Positions 1 through 6,856 of a stretch of DNA of 13,193 nt are shown one piece after another. The notes beneath the pieces were generated by a model. That model worked only from the letters and a program-made list of their open reading frames with translations, ran no database searches and was not told where the DNA came from. The stretch is from Actinomycetes bacterium. Its GTDB lineage: Bacteria; Actinomycetota; Acidimicrobiia; Spongiisociales; UBA5794. Positions within the stretch are counted from its first letter, which is position 1. Every line of letters starts with the position of its first letter. The stretch lies in assembly GCA_024640745.1 (NCBI GenBank), contig JAHEEL010000046.1, positions 1 through 13,193 on the forward strand, given 5' to 3'. The position numbers were made by a program, and so were the translations under genes.

Positions 1-1154
1 CCCATCCCGACGCCCTGCGAGCGCTGCAGCTGCTTCCCCTCGGTCTGTAGCGCCGGAGCGACCATCACCTCAGCCTTCTGGAACTCCCTGACGTTGGCGT
101 AGCCTGTGGTCGCCATCGAGGTCCGCAGCGCGCCAAACAGGTTGCGCTTCCCGTCGTTCTCGTGCGCGGGACCGACCAGAAGCTCCTCGATGGTGCCGAT
201 CGTGCCGACCCGCACCCGTGAACCGCGAGGCAGCGTCGGGTGAAACGTCGCCATCCCCCAGTGAACACCGTTGCCGGGGGCCTCTACGGTCGCAGCAAAG
301 GGAGAGCCGAGCATGACCGCGTCGGCCCCAACGGCGATGGCCTTCGCGATATCGCCGCCTGTGCGCATTCCACCGTCGGCGATCACGTGCACATATCGGC
401 CGGTTTCCTCGAGATAGCGGGTCCGTGCACCGGCGGCGTCTGCGATCGCCGTTGCTTGCGGAACGCCGAGGCCGAGCACGCCGCGGGTCGTGCAGGCGGC
501 ACCGGGACCGACGCCAACGAGCACGCCGACGGCGCCGGTCCGCATGAGGTGCAGCGCTCCTGCGTACGAGGCCACCCCGCCGACAATCACCGGCATCTCG
601 ACGTCGCGAATGAACTCGAACAGATCGAGTGGTTCTGCCCGTGACGAAACGTGCTCTGCCGACACGACCGTGCCCTGGATCACGAGGATGTCGAGCCCGC
701 CGGTCTTCGCATTGTCGATGTATCGGGTGACATGCTGCGGCGTGAGGCTGGCGGCGGTGATGATCCCGGCATCCTTCATCTCGCGCACCCGCTGGGTGAT
801 GAGGTCGGGATCGATCGGGGCCAGATACATCTCCTGCATGCGTCGGGTGGCCCGGTCGTCCGGGAGCTCCGAGATCTCGGCATAGATCTCGACCGGGTTC
901 TCGTACTTCGTCCACAGCCCCTCGAGATTCAGGACCGCGAGGCCGCCGAGGCGGGAGATCGCTATGGCCGTCGCCGGGCTGACGGCGGAATCCATAGCGG
1001 CGGCAAGCAACGGCAATTCGAACGTGAAGGCATCCATCTCCCAACTCAGATCGACATCTTCGGGGTCCCGGGTGCGCCTCGATGGGACGATGGCGATGTC
1101 GTCGAACCCGTAGGCCCTCCGACCCGATTTCGCAATGCCGATCTCGATCTCCAC
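1..1154 (-). CDS. guaB3: GuaB3 family IMP dehydrogenase-related protein (C-terminus cut by window edge)
   Basis: This is a TIM-barrel enzyme of the IMP dehydrogenase/GMP reductase superfamily acting on purine nucleotides. The frame is open from a GTG at 1154 down to the window edge, giving 384 codons with no stop. GuaB3 proteins are about 370-390 residues, so very little is missing. Visible motifs are an N-terminal YGFDDIAIVPSRRTRD segment, LLAAAMDSAVSP, the nucleotide glycine motif VGGVASYAGA, and the active-site loop GVGPGAACTTRG with the catalytic cysteine at residue 221, followed by GLGVPQATAIADAA. There is no room for CBS domains, unlike canonical GuaB. The GTG start has a GGAAGG ribosome-binding site 8 nt upstream. 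Some GuaB3 proteins (cyanobacterial, as I recall) act as GMP reductases, so calling this an IMP dehydrogenase would be unsafe. It lies downstream of trpS on the same strand, separated by 142 bp containing heptamer repeats. Confidence 0.9.
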   Translation of the reverse strand, partial: MEIEIGIAKSGRRAYGFDDIAIVPSRRTRDPEDVDLSWEMDAFTFELPLLAAAMDSAVSPATAIAISRLGGLAVLNLEGLWTKYENPVEIYAEISELPDDRATRRMQEMYLAPIDPDLITQRVREMKDAGIITAASLTPQHVTRYIDNAKTGGLDILVIQGTVVSAEHVSSRAEPLDLFEFIRDVEMPVIVGGVASYAGALHLMRTGAVGVLVGVGPGAACTTRGVLGLGVPQATAIADAAGARTRYLEETGRYVHVIADGGMRTGGDIAKAIAVGADAVMLGSPFAATVEAPGNGVHWGMATFHPTLPRGSRVRVGTIGTIEELLVGPAHENDGKRNLFGALRTSMATTGYANVREFQKAEVMVAPALQTEGKQLQRSQGVGM

Positions 1155-1231
1155 GAGGAAAACCTTCCGTGTTGGGGTAGCAACGCCAGCGCGCCGAAGC
1201 GTAGTAGAGGACGGGCAGGGAGCTTCCAGCG

Positions 1232-1291
1232 AGACACGAGACACGAGATGCCGGGCCCGGTCTCCTGTCCGGGGTCTCGTGTCTTCAGTCT
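1232..1291. repeat. Heptamer repeat hairpin A, behind trpS
   Basis: Two AGACACG units and a degenerate third (AGATGCC) at 1232-1252 face five NNNGTCY units at 1257-1291, all in strict 7-bp register: CCGGTCT, CCTGTCC, GGGGTCT, CGTGTCT, TCAGTCT. The left arm AGACACGAGA (1239-1248) is the exact reverse complement of 1275-1284, so the transcript can fold. The array ends 5 bp from the trpS stop codon, in the gap before guaB3. It could serve as a weak trpS terminator, but there is no clear T-run. It uses the same unit vocabulary as the larger array at 8521-8677. Confidence 0.75.
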
Positions 1292-1296
1292 CGGCG

Positions 1297-2301
1297 CTAG
1301 ATCCTCCCCAGACCGACCGCGTCGCGTACTTGCTGCTGCAGTCGCTCTGCGCGGGTTCTCGCGTCCAGAGCACCCTTCTGCAGGATACGGGCCACGTCGT
1401 CGTCGTCGAGTTGCTGGAGGGCAGCTCGTATCGGCGCGAGCTCCGCCACGATCGCCTCGGCCACCGCCTCTTTGAACCGTCCGTAGCCGCCGGTCTCGTA
1501 CTCCGCTGCGAGGTCCCCGATCGGCCGGCCGGTCGTCGCCGACATGATCTCCAACAGGTTCGAGATGCCGGGCTTCGACTCGGTGTCGTAGCGGACCGTC
1601 GGGTCGGAATCCGTGACCGCCGACTTGACCTTCTTGCGAATCACGTCGGGCGAGTCGTCGAGGTTGACCCGGTTCTTCGGATTCGGGTCGCTCTTCGACA
1701 TCTTGGCGGCCGGATCGACCAGCGACATGACGCGCGCCGACGTCTCGGGAATGAGAGGTGCCGGAATGGGGAACACCTCGCCGAACCGGTTGTTGAATCG
1801 GGCGGCCAGGTCACGGGACATCTCGAGGTGCTGCTTCTGATCGTCTCCAACGGGGACCAGGTCCGCGCGAAACAGCAGGATGTCGGCCGCCATGAGCACC
1901 GGATAGGAATAGAGGCCGAGATTCGACGGGATTCCCTTGTCGAGCTTGTCCTTGTACTGCGTCATGCGATTCAGCACACCGGTCGGCGTCAGCGTCGAGA
2001 GAATCCACGCCAGCTCAGCGTGCTGCGGCACCTGGCTCTGCATGTAGAGCAGTGACTTCTCCGGGTCGATTCCAAGTGCCAGCACGACCTTTGCCGTCTC
2101 GAGTCGGGCGCGATGGAACTCCGCCGGGTCATAGGGCACTGTCATCGCGTGGAGATCGACAATGCAGTAGACCACGTTGTATGCATCGTCGTCCTGGAGC
2201 GCGACCCAGTTGCGAAATGCCCCGAGGTAGCCGCCGAGGTGCATCGCACCGGTTGGCTGCACACCCGAGAACACCGTCTGCTTGGTCTGTCCCGTCACCA
2301 C
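1297..2301 (-). CDS. trpS: Tryptophanyl-tRNA synthetase
   Basis: This cytoplasmic class I aminoacyl-tRNA synthetase charges tRNA-Trp with tryptophan using ATP. At 334 residues it matches the compact bacterial TrpS length. The N-terminus carries the family signature VFSGVQPTGAMHLGGYLGA, in which HLGG is the HIGH-motif equivalent. The second signature KMSKS is at residues 200-204, followed by DPNPKNRVNL. Further TrpS hallmarks are MTQYKDK, YPVLMAADILLF and PVGDDQKQHLE. Two GTG codons lie in tandem at 2301 and 2298. The ribosome-binding site GAGGAGG ends at 2303, only 1 nt before the first GTG and 4 nt before the second, so 2298 is the likelier start. The gene diverges from the acyltransferase and is followed by guaB3 on the same strand. 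Confidence 0.95.
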   Translation of the reverse strand: MVTGQTKQTVFSGVQPTGAMHLGGYLGAFRNWVALQDDDAYNVVYCIVDLHAMTVPYDPAEFHRARLETAKVVLALGIDPEKSLLYMQSQVPQHAELAWILSTLTPTGVLNRMTQYKDKLDKGIPSNLGLYSYPVLMAADILLFRADLVPVGDDQKQHLEMSRDLAARFNNRFGEVFPIPAPLIPETSARVMSLVDPAAKMSKSDPNPKNRVNLDDSPDVIRKKVKSAVTDSDPTVRYDTESKPGISNLLEIMSATTGRPIGDLAAEYETGGYGRFKEAVAEAIVAELAPIRAALQQLDDDDVARILQKGALDARTRAERLQQQVRDAVGLGRI

Positions 2302-2317
2302 TCCTCCTCACGAAGAA

Positions 2318-2342
2318 ACGCCGGGCCCACAGGCTCCGGCGT
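2318..2342 (-). promoter_or_regulatory. Hairpin in the trpS 5' leader
   Basis: Read on the minus strand, ACGCCGG (2342-2336) pairs perfectly with CCGGCGT (2324-2318). An inner GCC/GGC extension closes a small loop containing TGTG. The stem is followed by TTTCTTCG and then the GAGGAGG ribosome-binding site. This placement could allow attenuation or occlusion of translation. No T-box signature is present, and there is no run of Trp codons. Confidence 0.4.
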
Positions 2343-2411
2343 CGATGCGTTTCCGGCACCCGAAACCCGCCCTGTTCCGACGCCACCACGACCGCTGATA
2401 TGCCGTTGGGG

Positions 2412-2440
2412 ACGATACCGGCGGCGGTGCGCTCGGGCAA
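2412..2440 (-). promoter_or_regulatory. Candidate sigma70-type promoter for trpS
   Basis: On the minus strand TTGCCC (2440-2435) is followed after exactly 17 bp by TATCGT (2417-2412). Each box matches 4 of 6 consensus bases. Transcription would start near 2405, giving a leader of about 105 nt that contains the 2318-2342 hairpin. GC-rich DNA makes chance matches less likely than in AT-rich DNA, but this remains a prediction by eye. Confidence 0.35.
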
Positions 2441-2507
2441 GGCCGCAGGCTAGAACGGACGGCGTGATAGCCTGACGCGGAGAAGAAACGGCGCCGTCGC
2501 GCGCCGT

Positions 2508-4643
2508 ATGTTTGCGCGGCCACAGGAAATGACTGAGCTGAGGACGACAACCGGCCAGATGCAGGATCTGCTGCCGCGCGCGGTCCCCGAACGCCTCCCG
2601 TACATGCCGGGCATCGACGGCCTCCGCGCCATCGCCGTCATCGCCGTCATCGCCTACCACGCGGAGTTCGGATTCATCCCCGGCGGATTTCTCGGCGTTG
2701 AGGTATTCCTCGTCATCAGCGGCTATCTGATCACGTCTCTACTGATCCTCGAGCGACTTCGCACCGGCGCCGTCAACTTGAAGGAGTTCTGGGTGAGGCG
2801 TGCGCGCCGCCTGCTCCCGGCGCTCGGAGTCCTACTGATCCTCACGGTCACCGGTGCGCTGCTCTTCGCTCGCGACGCGCTGTTCCGATTGAACCAGGAC
2901 GTGCTCGGGGCGCTCACCTACTCAACCAACTGGGTGATGATCTTCCGCCAGGAGTCCTATTTCGAAGCGTTCTCCCGACCGCCGCCGCTTCGCCACCTCT
3001 GGTCACTGGCAGTCGAGGAGCAGTTCTACCTCTTCTTCCCACTGATCTTCGTTGGAGGAATGGCGCTCCTGTCGCGCCGTTCGAAAGGCTACGGCCAGAC
3101 AGCTCGTCGATTCCTCCTGGTTGCATCCATCGGTGCGCTGGCGTCTACAGCGTTGATGTGGGCACTGTTCGCGCCCTATGAGGATCCGTCCCGTGTCTAC
3201 TTCGGTACCGATACGCGAGCCGCCGGCCTGCTGATCGGGGTTGCGCTCGCGTTCCTCTGGCAACCATGGCGATTCACCAAGAAGCTCGCCGTGCGCGGCA
3301 CCGTGCTGCTCAACGTCTCGGGCTTCGCTGCGCTCGTCGGGCTCACGGTGCTTCTGCTTCGAATGGGCGAATACGACCTCTTCCTGTACCGGGGCGGCTT
3401 CTTCACCGTGTCGACGCTCACCGCGGTGGTCATCGCCGTCACCGTCCATCCGCAGGGCGCCTTGAATCCGGTGCTCGGCAATCGCCCGCTTGTGTGGGTT
3501 GGGAAGCGCTCTTACGGGCTCTACCTCTACCACTGGCCCGTCTTCATCTTCCTCCGGCCCGGCATCGACGTGCCCTGGGGTCGTTGGCCGACGCTTGCGG
3601 TCCAAGTCGTACTGACCTTCGCCATTGCAGAAGTGTCGTATCGATGGATTGAACAGCCAATACGAAAGCAGGGCTTCAAGAACTGGCTCGCGTGGCTCAC
3701 CCAGCCCTTGCGGATTCGGTCGCCGCGTGCGGCGGCGCTCTGGCCCGTCATCGCCGGGGTGTTCCTGCTGGGACTCACCATCGGACTTGTCGAGGGCTCG
3801 TCCACCAGGCCGCCCGCCGAGGAGCCCGTCGCCCTCGCCGCCGGAGCGGAGGCCGCCGCGGCCGAGGCGCCGTCCGAATCGTCGGTGCCCGCAGAGGTGT
3901 CGGTCACGTCGACCACTCCGGAACCCGAGGCTTCCACAGCCGCACCAGAACACGCTCCAGCAGCCGCTCCTTTCGAGCAGAGTGCGGCAACACCCGTTGG
4001 AGTCGAACCGACGACGCCGGAAGTGGCGAAAGCGAGCGATGAGACGGCCGATCACGACGAGACGATCGACACAGCCGGTCCGACCGCTGAAGCAACGGTG
4101 ACGATCGTCCCGGATGCAGTCGAGGCTCCCACGATCGAATCCGCATCGCCGGAGCCCCAGCCGCAGCCGACGGCCGCCCCGGCTCCCGTTGCGATGATCG
4201 GGGATTCCGTGATGCTTGGTGCGAAGGCGGCACTGACCGAGATGATCGACGGCGCCGTCGTGGATGCCAGGGTCAGCCGGCAGATGAGGCAGGTACCGGA
4301 GGTGGTCGGCGAGCTCTGGAGAGCCGGCGCGCTCGGCACCATCGCGGTCGTCCACCTGGGCACGAACGGTGTCTTCAGCGCGGACCACTTCGATTCCGTC
4401 GTGCGAGCACTCGAAGGGGCCGATCGGGTCTACTTCGTGAATGCCAAGGTTCCGCGACGATGGGAGGGGGCGGTGAACGAAAGCCTCCGCGCCGGTGTCG
4501 ATCGATGGCCGAGTGCACGCCTGATCGATTGGAACTTGACGGCGTCGGGCCACCCCGAGTACTTCGGCGAGGACGGCGTTCATCTGACCGGTGATGGCAT
4601 CGCCGCGTACGCGGCTCTCATCGCTCGTTCGATCGACCGTTGA
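2508..4643 (+). CDS. Membrane acyltransferase-3 fused to periplasmic SGNH domain (OatA-like)
   Basis: This 711-residue protein has three parts. Residues about 30-425 form an acyltransferase-3 membrane domain: PYMPGIDGLRAIAVIAVIAYHA with the conserved His51, then VFLVISGYLITSLLI, RRARRLLPAL and LRHLWSLAVEEQFYLFFP, with many hydrophobic segments. Residues about 429-560 are a low-complexity Ala/Glu/Pro/Thr linker of about 130 residues with net negative charge. Residues about 561-711 are an SGNH hydrolase fold with block I GDSVMLG (Ser567), block III HLGTN (Asn620) and block V DGVH (Asp689, His692). The membrane part presumably passes an acetyl group outward and the SGNH part transfers it to a wall or surface polymer, as in OatA-type peptidoglycan O-acetyltransferases; the real acceptor is unknown. 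An alternative start is ATG 2529. The stop codon overlaps the cimA promoter. Confidence 0.9.
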   Translation: MFARPQEMTELRTTTGQMQDLLPRAVPERLPYMPGIDGLRAIAVIAVIAYHAEFGFIPGGFLGVEVFLVISGYLITSLLILERLRTGAVNLKEFWVRRARRLLPALGVLLILTVTGALLFARDALFRLNQDVLGALTYSTNWVMIFRQESYFEAFSRPPPLRHLWSLAVEEQFYLFFPLIFVGGMALLSRRSKGYGQTARRFLLVASIGALASTALMWALFAPYEDPSRVYFGTDTRAAGLLIGVALAFLWQPWRFTKKLAVRGTVLLNVSGFAALVGLTVLLLRMGEYDLFLYRGGFFTVSTLTAVVIAVTVHPQGALNPVLGNRPLVWVGKRSYGLYLYHWPVFIFLRPGIDVPWGRWPTLAVQVVLTFAIAEVSYRWIEQPIRKQGFKNWLAWLTQPLRIRSPRAAALWPVIAGVFLLGLTIGLVEGSSTRPPAEEPVALAAGAEAAAAEAPSESSVPAEVSVTSTTPEPEASTAAPEHAPAAAPFEQSAATPVGVEPTTPEVAKASDETADHDETIDTAGPTAEATVTIVPDAVEAPTIESASPEPQPQPTAAPAPVAMIGDSVMLGAKAALTEMIDGAVVDARVSRQMRQVPEVVGELWRAGALGTIAVVHLGTNGVFSADHFDSVVRALEGADRVYFVNAKVPRRWEGAVNESLRAGVDRWPSARLIDWNLTASGHPEYFGEDGVHLTGDGIAAYAALIARSIDR

Positions 4644-4668
4644 CGTCGACCCGCAGACCAGCCATACT
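4640..4668 (+). promoter_or_regulatory. Promoter for the cimA leader transcript
   Basis: TTGACG (4640-4645) and CATACT (4663-4668) are separated by exactly 17 bp; they match 5/6 and 4/6 sigma70 consensus bases. The -35 box contains the TGA stop of the acyltransferase (4641-4643). The expected transcription start is near 4675-4678, at or a few bases before the leader-peptide ATG at 4678. The leader would therefore be translated from a leaderless or nearly leaderless mRNA, in keeping with the absence of a ribosome-binding site there. Confidence 0.6.
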
Positions 4669-4677
4669 CCGTCCTCC

Positions 4678-4716
4678 ATGACCGTCCTTTCGACCACCAC
4701 CATCATCATTCCCTAG
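4678..4716 (+). CDS. Thr/Ile-rich leader peptide of the cimA attenuator
   Basis: This is a 12-codon ORF encoding MTVLSTTTIIIP and ending in TAG (4714-4716). Three consecutive Thr codons (4693-4701) are followed by three consecutive Ile codons (4702-4710), plus one more Thr at position 2 and Val and Leu at 3 and 4. This is the composition expected for a leader peptide that senses charged tRNA-Ile and tRNA-Thr, as in the thr and ilvGMEDA leaders of enterobacteria. It sits between a promoter and a hairpin-plus-terminator, and the next gene is cimA, which commits carbon to isoleucine. It has no homology-bearing domain; its role would lie in ribosome stalling rather than in the peptide. Confidence 0.75.
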   Translation: MTVLSTTTIIIP

Positions 4717-4739
4717 GCGCACACGAACCCGTGTGCGCC
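4716..4739 (+). promoter_or_regulatory. Leader hairpin 1 of the cimA attenuator
   Basis: GGCGCACACG (4716-4725) and CGTGTGCGCC (4730-4739) form a perfect 10-bp stem around an AACC loop. The stem begins on the last base of the leader-peptide stop codon. A ribosome stalled on the Ile codons or paused at the stop would therefore decide whether it can form. There is no T-run behind it, so it is more likely a pause or switching hairpin than a terminator by itself. Confidence 0.65.
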
Positions 4740-4743
4740 CGCG

Positions 4744-4767
4744 ACCCTCCGCCCGGCGGAGGGTTTT
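4744..4767 (+). terminator. Intrinsic terminator between the leader peptide and cimA
   Basis: ACCCTCCG (4744-4751) pairs with CGGAGGGT (4757-4764) around a CCCGG loop, and the stem runs straight into TTTTCTCT. It lies after the leader peptide and 20 bp before the cimA start codon. In that position it makes sense as a regulated terminator rather than as the end of the acyltransferase transcript alone, although it could serve both uses. Confidence 0.7.
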
Positions 4768-4786
4768 CTCTATCCGGAGCGCCACC

Positions 4787-6397
4787 ATGACAACACTCGA
4801 GATCTACGACACGACACTGCGAGACGGCACACAGCAGGAGGGTATTTCCCTCACGGCCGGCGACAAGCTGGCGATCAGCCAGCTGCTTGATGAGCTGGGG
4901 GTTGCCTACGTTGAGGGCGGGTGGCCCGGCGCGAACCCGAAGGACGATGAGTTCTTCCAGCGAGCCCGCCGTGAACTCGACTTCACCACCGCAACGCTCG
5001 TTGCGTTTGGTTCGACCCGGCGCGCCGGAAGGAACGCTGCGTCTGATGCACAGCTCGCCGCACTCATAGCCGCCGAGACCGAGGTGATCTGTCTCGTCGG
5101 CAAGTCGTGGGACTACCACGTCGAACACGCGCTCCGAACCGACCAGCAGGAAGCCGTAGCCATGATCGGTGACTCCGTCGAGTATCTCCGCTCGGTCGAC
5201 CGCCGGGTCTTCTTCGACGCTGAGCACTTCTTCGACGGCTATCGGACGAATCCGGAGTTCGCACTCGATACCCTGCGGGCGGCACACGAGAGCGGCGCAG
5301 AGCGCCTCGTGCTGTGCGATACGAACGGCGGAACCTTGCCCCACGAGGTCGACCGCGTGGTCCGGGAGGTTGCGGCCGCCCTCCCGGAAGCCGCGCTCGG
5401 ATGCCATTTCCACAACGACGCCGGGACGGCCGTCGCCAACAGCCTCACCGCGGCGACGGCCGGCATCATGCAGATCCAGGGCTGCATCAACGGATACGGG
5501 GAGCGCACCGGAAATGCGGACCTCTGCTCGGTGATTCCGAACGTCTCACTGAAGATGGGCTACGCCTCGATTCCCGAAGACCGGCTCTCGCACCTGACGC
5601 GCGTCTCACACCACATTGCGGAGATCATCAACCTCACCCTCGACGACCACCTGCCCTACGTTGGCGTCTCTGCATTCACTCACAAGGCGGGACTCCACAC
5701 CTCCGCGCTCGCTCGCCGCCCGGACGCATACGAGCATCTCCCCCCGGACGCGGTCGGCAACTCCACCAGAACGGTCGTCTCCGAACTCGCCGGGCGATCG
5801 ACGATCCTCGCCAAGGCCCAGGACACGGGCCTCGAACTGTCCTCCGAAGAGGCACAGGTGGTCGTCGATCGAATCAAAGAACTTGAACACGACGGCTACC
5901 ACTTCGAAGCGGCGGACGGATCGTTCGAACTGCTCGTGCGCGAGTCCCAAGGATGGAAGCAGCCCTTCTTCTCACTCGAGTCCTACCGCGTATTCGTCGA
6001 ACACCGTGACGGGGAAGTCGTGGCCGAGGCAACCGTGAAGGTCTACGTGGGCGGTGAGCGAATCGTCACCACCCGGGAGGGCGACGGCCCGGTCGCGGCC
6101 ATCGACCTTGCTCTGCGAGCGGCGCTCGCTCACGACTATCCCCAGGTGGCACGAATCCACCTCACCGACTACCGGGTGCGCGACCTCGACTCGTCGGACG
6201 GAACGGCGGCGCGGGTCCGGGTCCTGTGCCAACACCGGGACGTGGACGGATCGTGGGGGACGATCGGCGTCCACCAGAACATCATCGACGCCTCGTGGCG
6301 GGCCGTGTGTGATGGCATCGTGGTGGGGTTGATCCGAGCGAACGGCGCCTCAAACGGTGGCAATTCAAACGGCTCGGGCGGCCTGCAAAGCGAGTAG
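4787..6397 (+). CDS. cimA: (R)-citramalate synthase
   Basis: CimA condenses pyruvate with acetyl-CoA to citramalate, the first step of the threonine-independent route to 2-oxobutyrate and isoleucine. The protein has 536 residues, normal for the long CimA type. The N-terminal HMGL-like TIM barrel starts IYDTTLRDGTQQEGIS with catalytic Arg12 and Asp13, then EGGWPGANPKDDEFF, the metal-binding CHFHNDAGTAVANS (His207, His209) and QGCINGYGERTGNADL. These are CimA rather than LeuA or homocitrate synthase signatures. FTHKAGLHTSA and GNSTRTVVSELAGRST follow, and from about residue 400 comes a LeuA-type allosteric dimerisation domain where isoleucine feedback usually acts. The tail is Gly/Asn/Ser rich. 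The start ATG 4787 has a GGAG ribosome-binding site 7 nt upstream; an in-frame GTG at 4733 lies inside the leader hairpin and is unlikely. Expression is probably controlled by the attenuator at 4640-4767. Confidence 0.95.
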   Translation: MTTLEIYDTTLRDGTQQEGISLTAGDKLAISQLLDELGVAYVEGGWPGANPKDDEFFQRARRELDFTTATLVAFGSTRRAGRNAASDAQLAALIAAETEVICLVGKSWDYHVEHALRTDQQEAVAMIGDSVEYLRSVDRRVFFDAEHFFDGYRTNPEFALDTLRAAHESGAERLVLCDTNGGTLPHEVDRVVREVAAALPEAALGCHFHNDAGTAVANSLTAATAGIMQIQGCINGYGERTGNADLCSVIPNVSLKMGYASIPEDRLSHLTRVSHHIAEIINLTLDDHLPYVGVSAFTHKAGLHTSALARRPDAYEHLPPDAVGNSTRTVVSELAGRSTILAKAQDTGLELSSEEAQVVVDRIKELEHDGYHFEAADGSFELLVRESQGWKQPFFSLESYRVFVEHRDGEVVAEATVKVYVGGERIVTTREGDGPVAAIDLALRAALAHDYPQVARIHLTDYRVRDLDSSDGTAARVRVLCQHRDVDGSWGTIGVHQNIIDASWRAVCDGIVVGLIRANGASNGGNSNGSGGLQSE

Positions 6398-6403
6398 CGG
6401 CGG

Positions 6404-6835
6404 CTAGCCCTCGCGGATCTCCACGTCGACCGTCTGGGGATCGGCCTGATCGAATGTGAGGGTGAGCGGGATGACGTCCCCGACCTCGAACTCCTGCGTC
6501 TTGTCGATGCACATCACGTGGTAGCCGCCCGGCTCGAGCACGGCCTCACCTTCGGCCGGAATCTCGATCCCCCCTTCCGCGGGTTGCATCGTCATGACAC
6601 CGTCATTCATGATCGTCTGATGCAGTTCTACTGTCCCACAGGCGTTGGTATCTGCAGCCACCAGGCGGTCGGCCCCTTCTCCGCCGATGAGGACCATGTA
6701 GAACGCTCCGTTGGCCGTGACCATCGGAGAGGTCCGACCCCACGGGTCCTCGACGACGATTCCGTCTCCGGTGCTGCTGCACGCCCCTGCCGCGAGCGCG
6801 GTGACAAGAACGATCAGTGTCAGCGTCCGACGCAT
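6404..6835 (-). CDS. PCu(A)C-type periplasmic copper chaperone lipoprotein
   Basis: This 143-residue exported protein begins with Met-Arg-Arg and a hydrophobic stretch, and ends its signal in LAAGAC, with Cys19 a likely lipidation site (the lipobox -3 residue is Ala rather than Leu). The mature part matches the PCu(A)C/DUF461 family: GAFYMVL, VELHQTIMNDGVMTMQP and EPGGYHVMCI. The copper ligands are His72, Met83, His106 and Met108, spaced H-x10-M-x22-H-x-M, one residue longer than the commonly quoted motif. The family carries Cu(I) outside the membrane, in some species to cytochrome oxidase. Two extra cysteines, 66 and 109, flank the site. The start at 6835 was chosen because an AGGAAGGA ribosome-binding site precedes it; ATG 6856 is an alternative. 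It converges on cimA with 6 bp between stops. Confidence 0.85.
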   Translation of the reverse strand: MRRTLTLIVLVTALAAGACSSTGDGIVVEDPWGRTSPMVTANGAFYMVLIGGEGADRLVAADTNACGTVELHQTIMNDGVMTMQPAEGGIEIPAEGEAVLEPGGYHVMCIDKTQEFEVGDVIPLTLTFDQADPQTVDVEIREG

Positions 6836-6856
6836 GGTTCCCCATTCCTTCCTCAT

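Noticed and set aside
70..1044. 324-codon minus-strand frame over guaB3
   Set aside because: It is out of frame with the GuaB3 motifs and Arg/Asp-rich; the true frame is open from 1154 to the window edge with an intact catalytic loop.
2302..2420. T-box riboswitch upstream of trpS
   Set aside because: No T-box core motif and no specifier-loop architecture could be found.
3003..4709. Long minus-strand open frame (568 codons) opposite the acyltransferase
   Set aside because: It is rich in Arg, Asp, Gly and His with no motifs, and mirrors a well-supported gene; long antisense frames are expected in high-GC DNA.
4733..4786. GTG start for cimA, 18 codons upstream
   Set aside because: It lies inside the leader hairpin and has no ribosome-binding site; ATG 4787 has GGAG at good spacing and matches the CimA N-terminus.
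6395..6410. Terminator between convergent cimA and the copper chaperone gene
   Set aside because: Only an 8-bp palindrome GGCTAGCC is present, with no loop or T-run.
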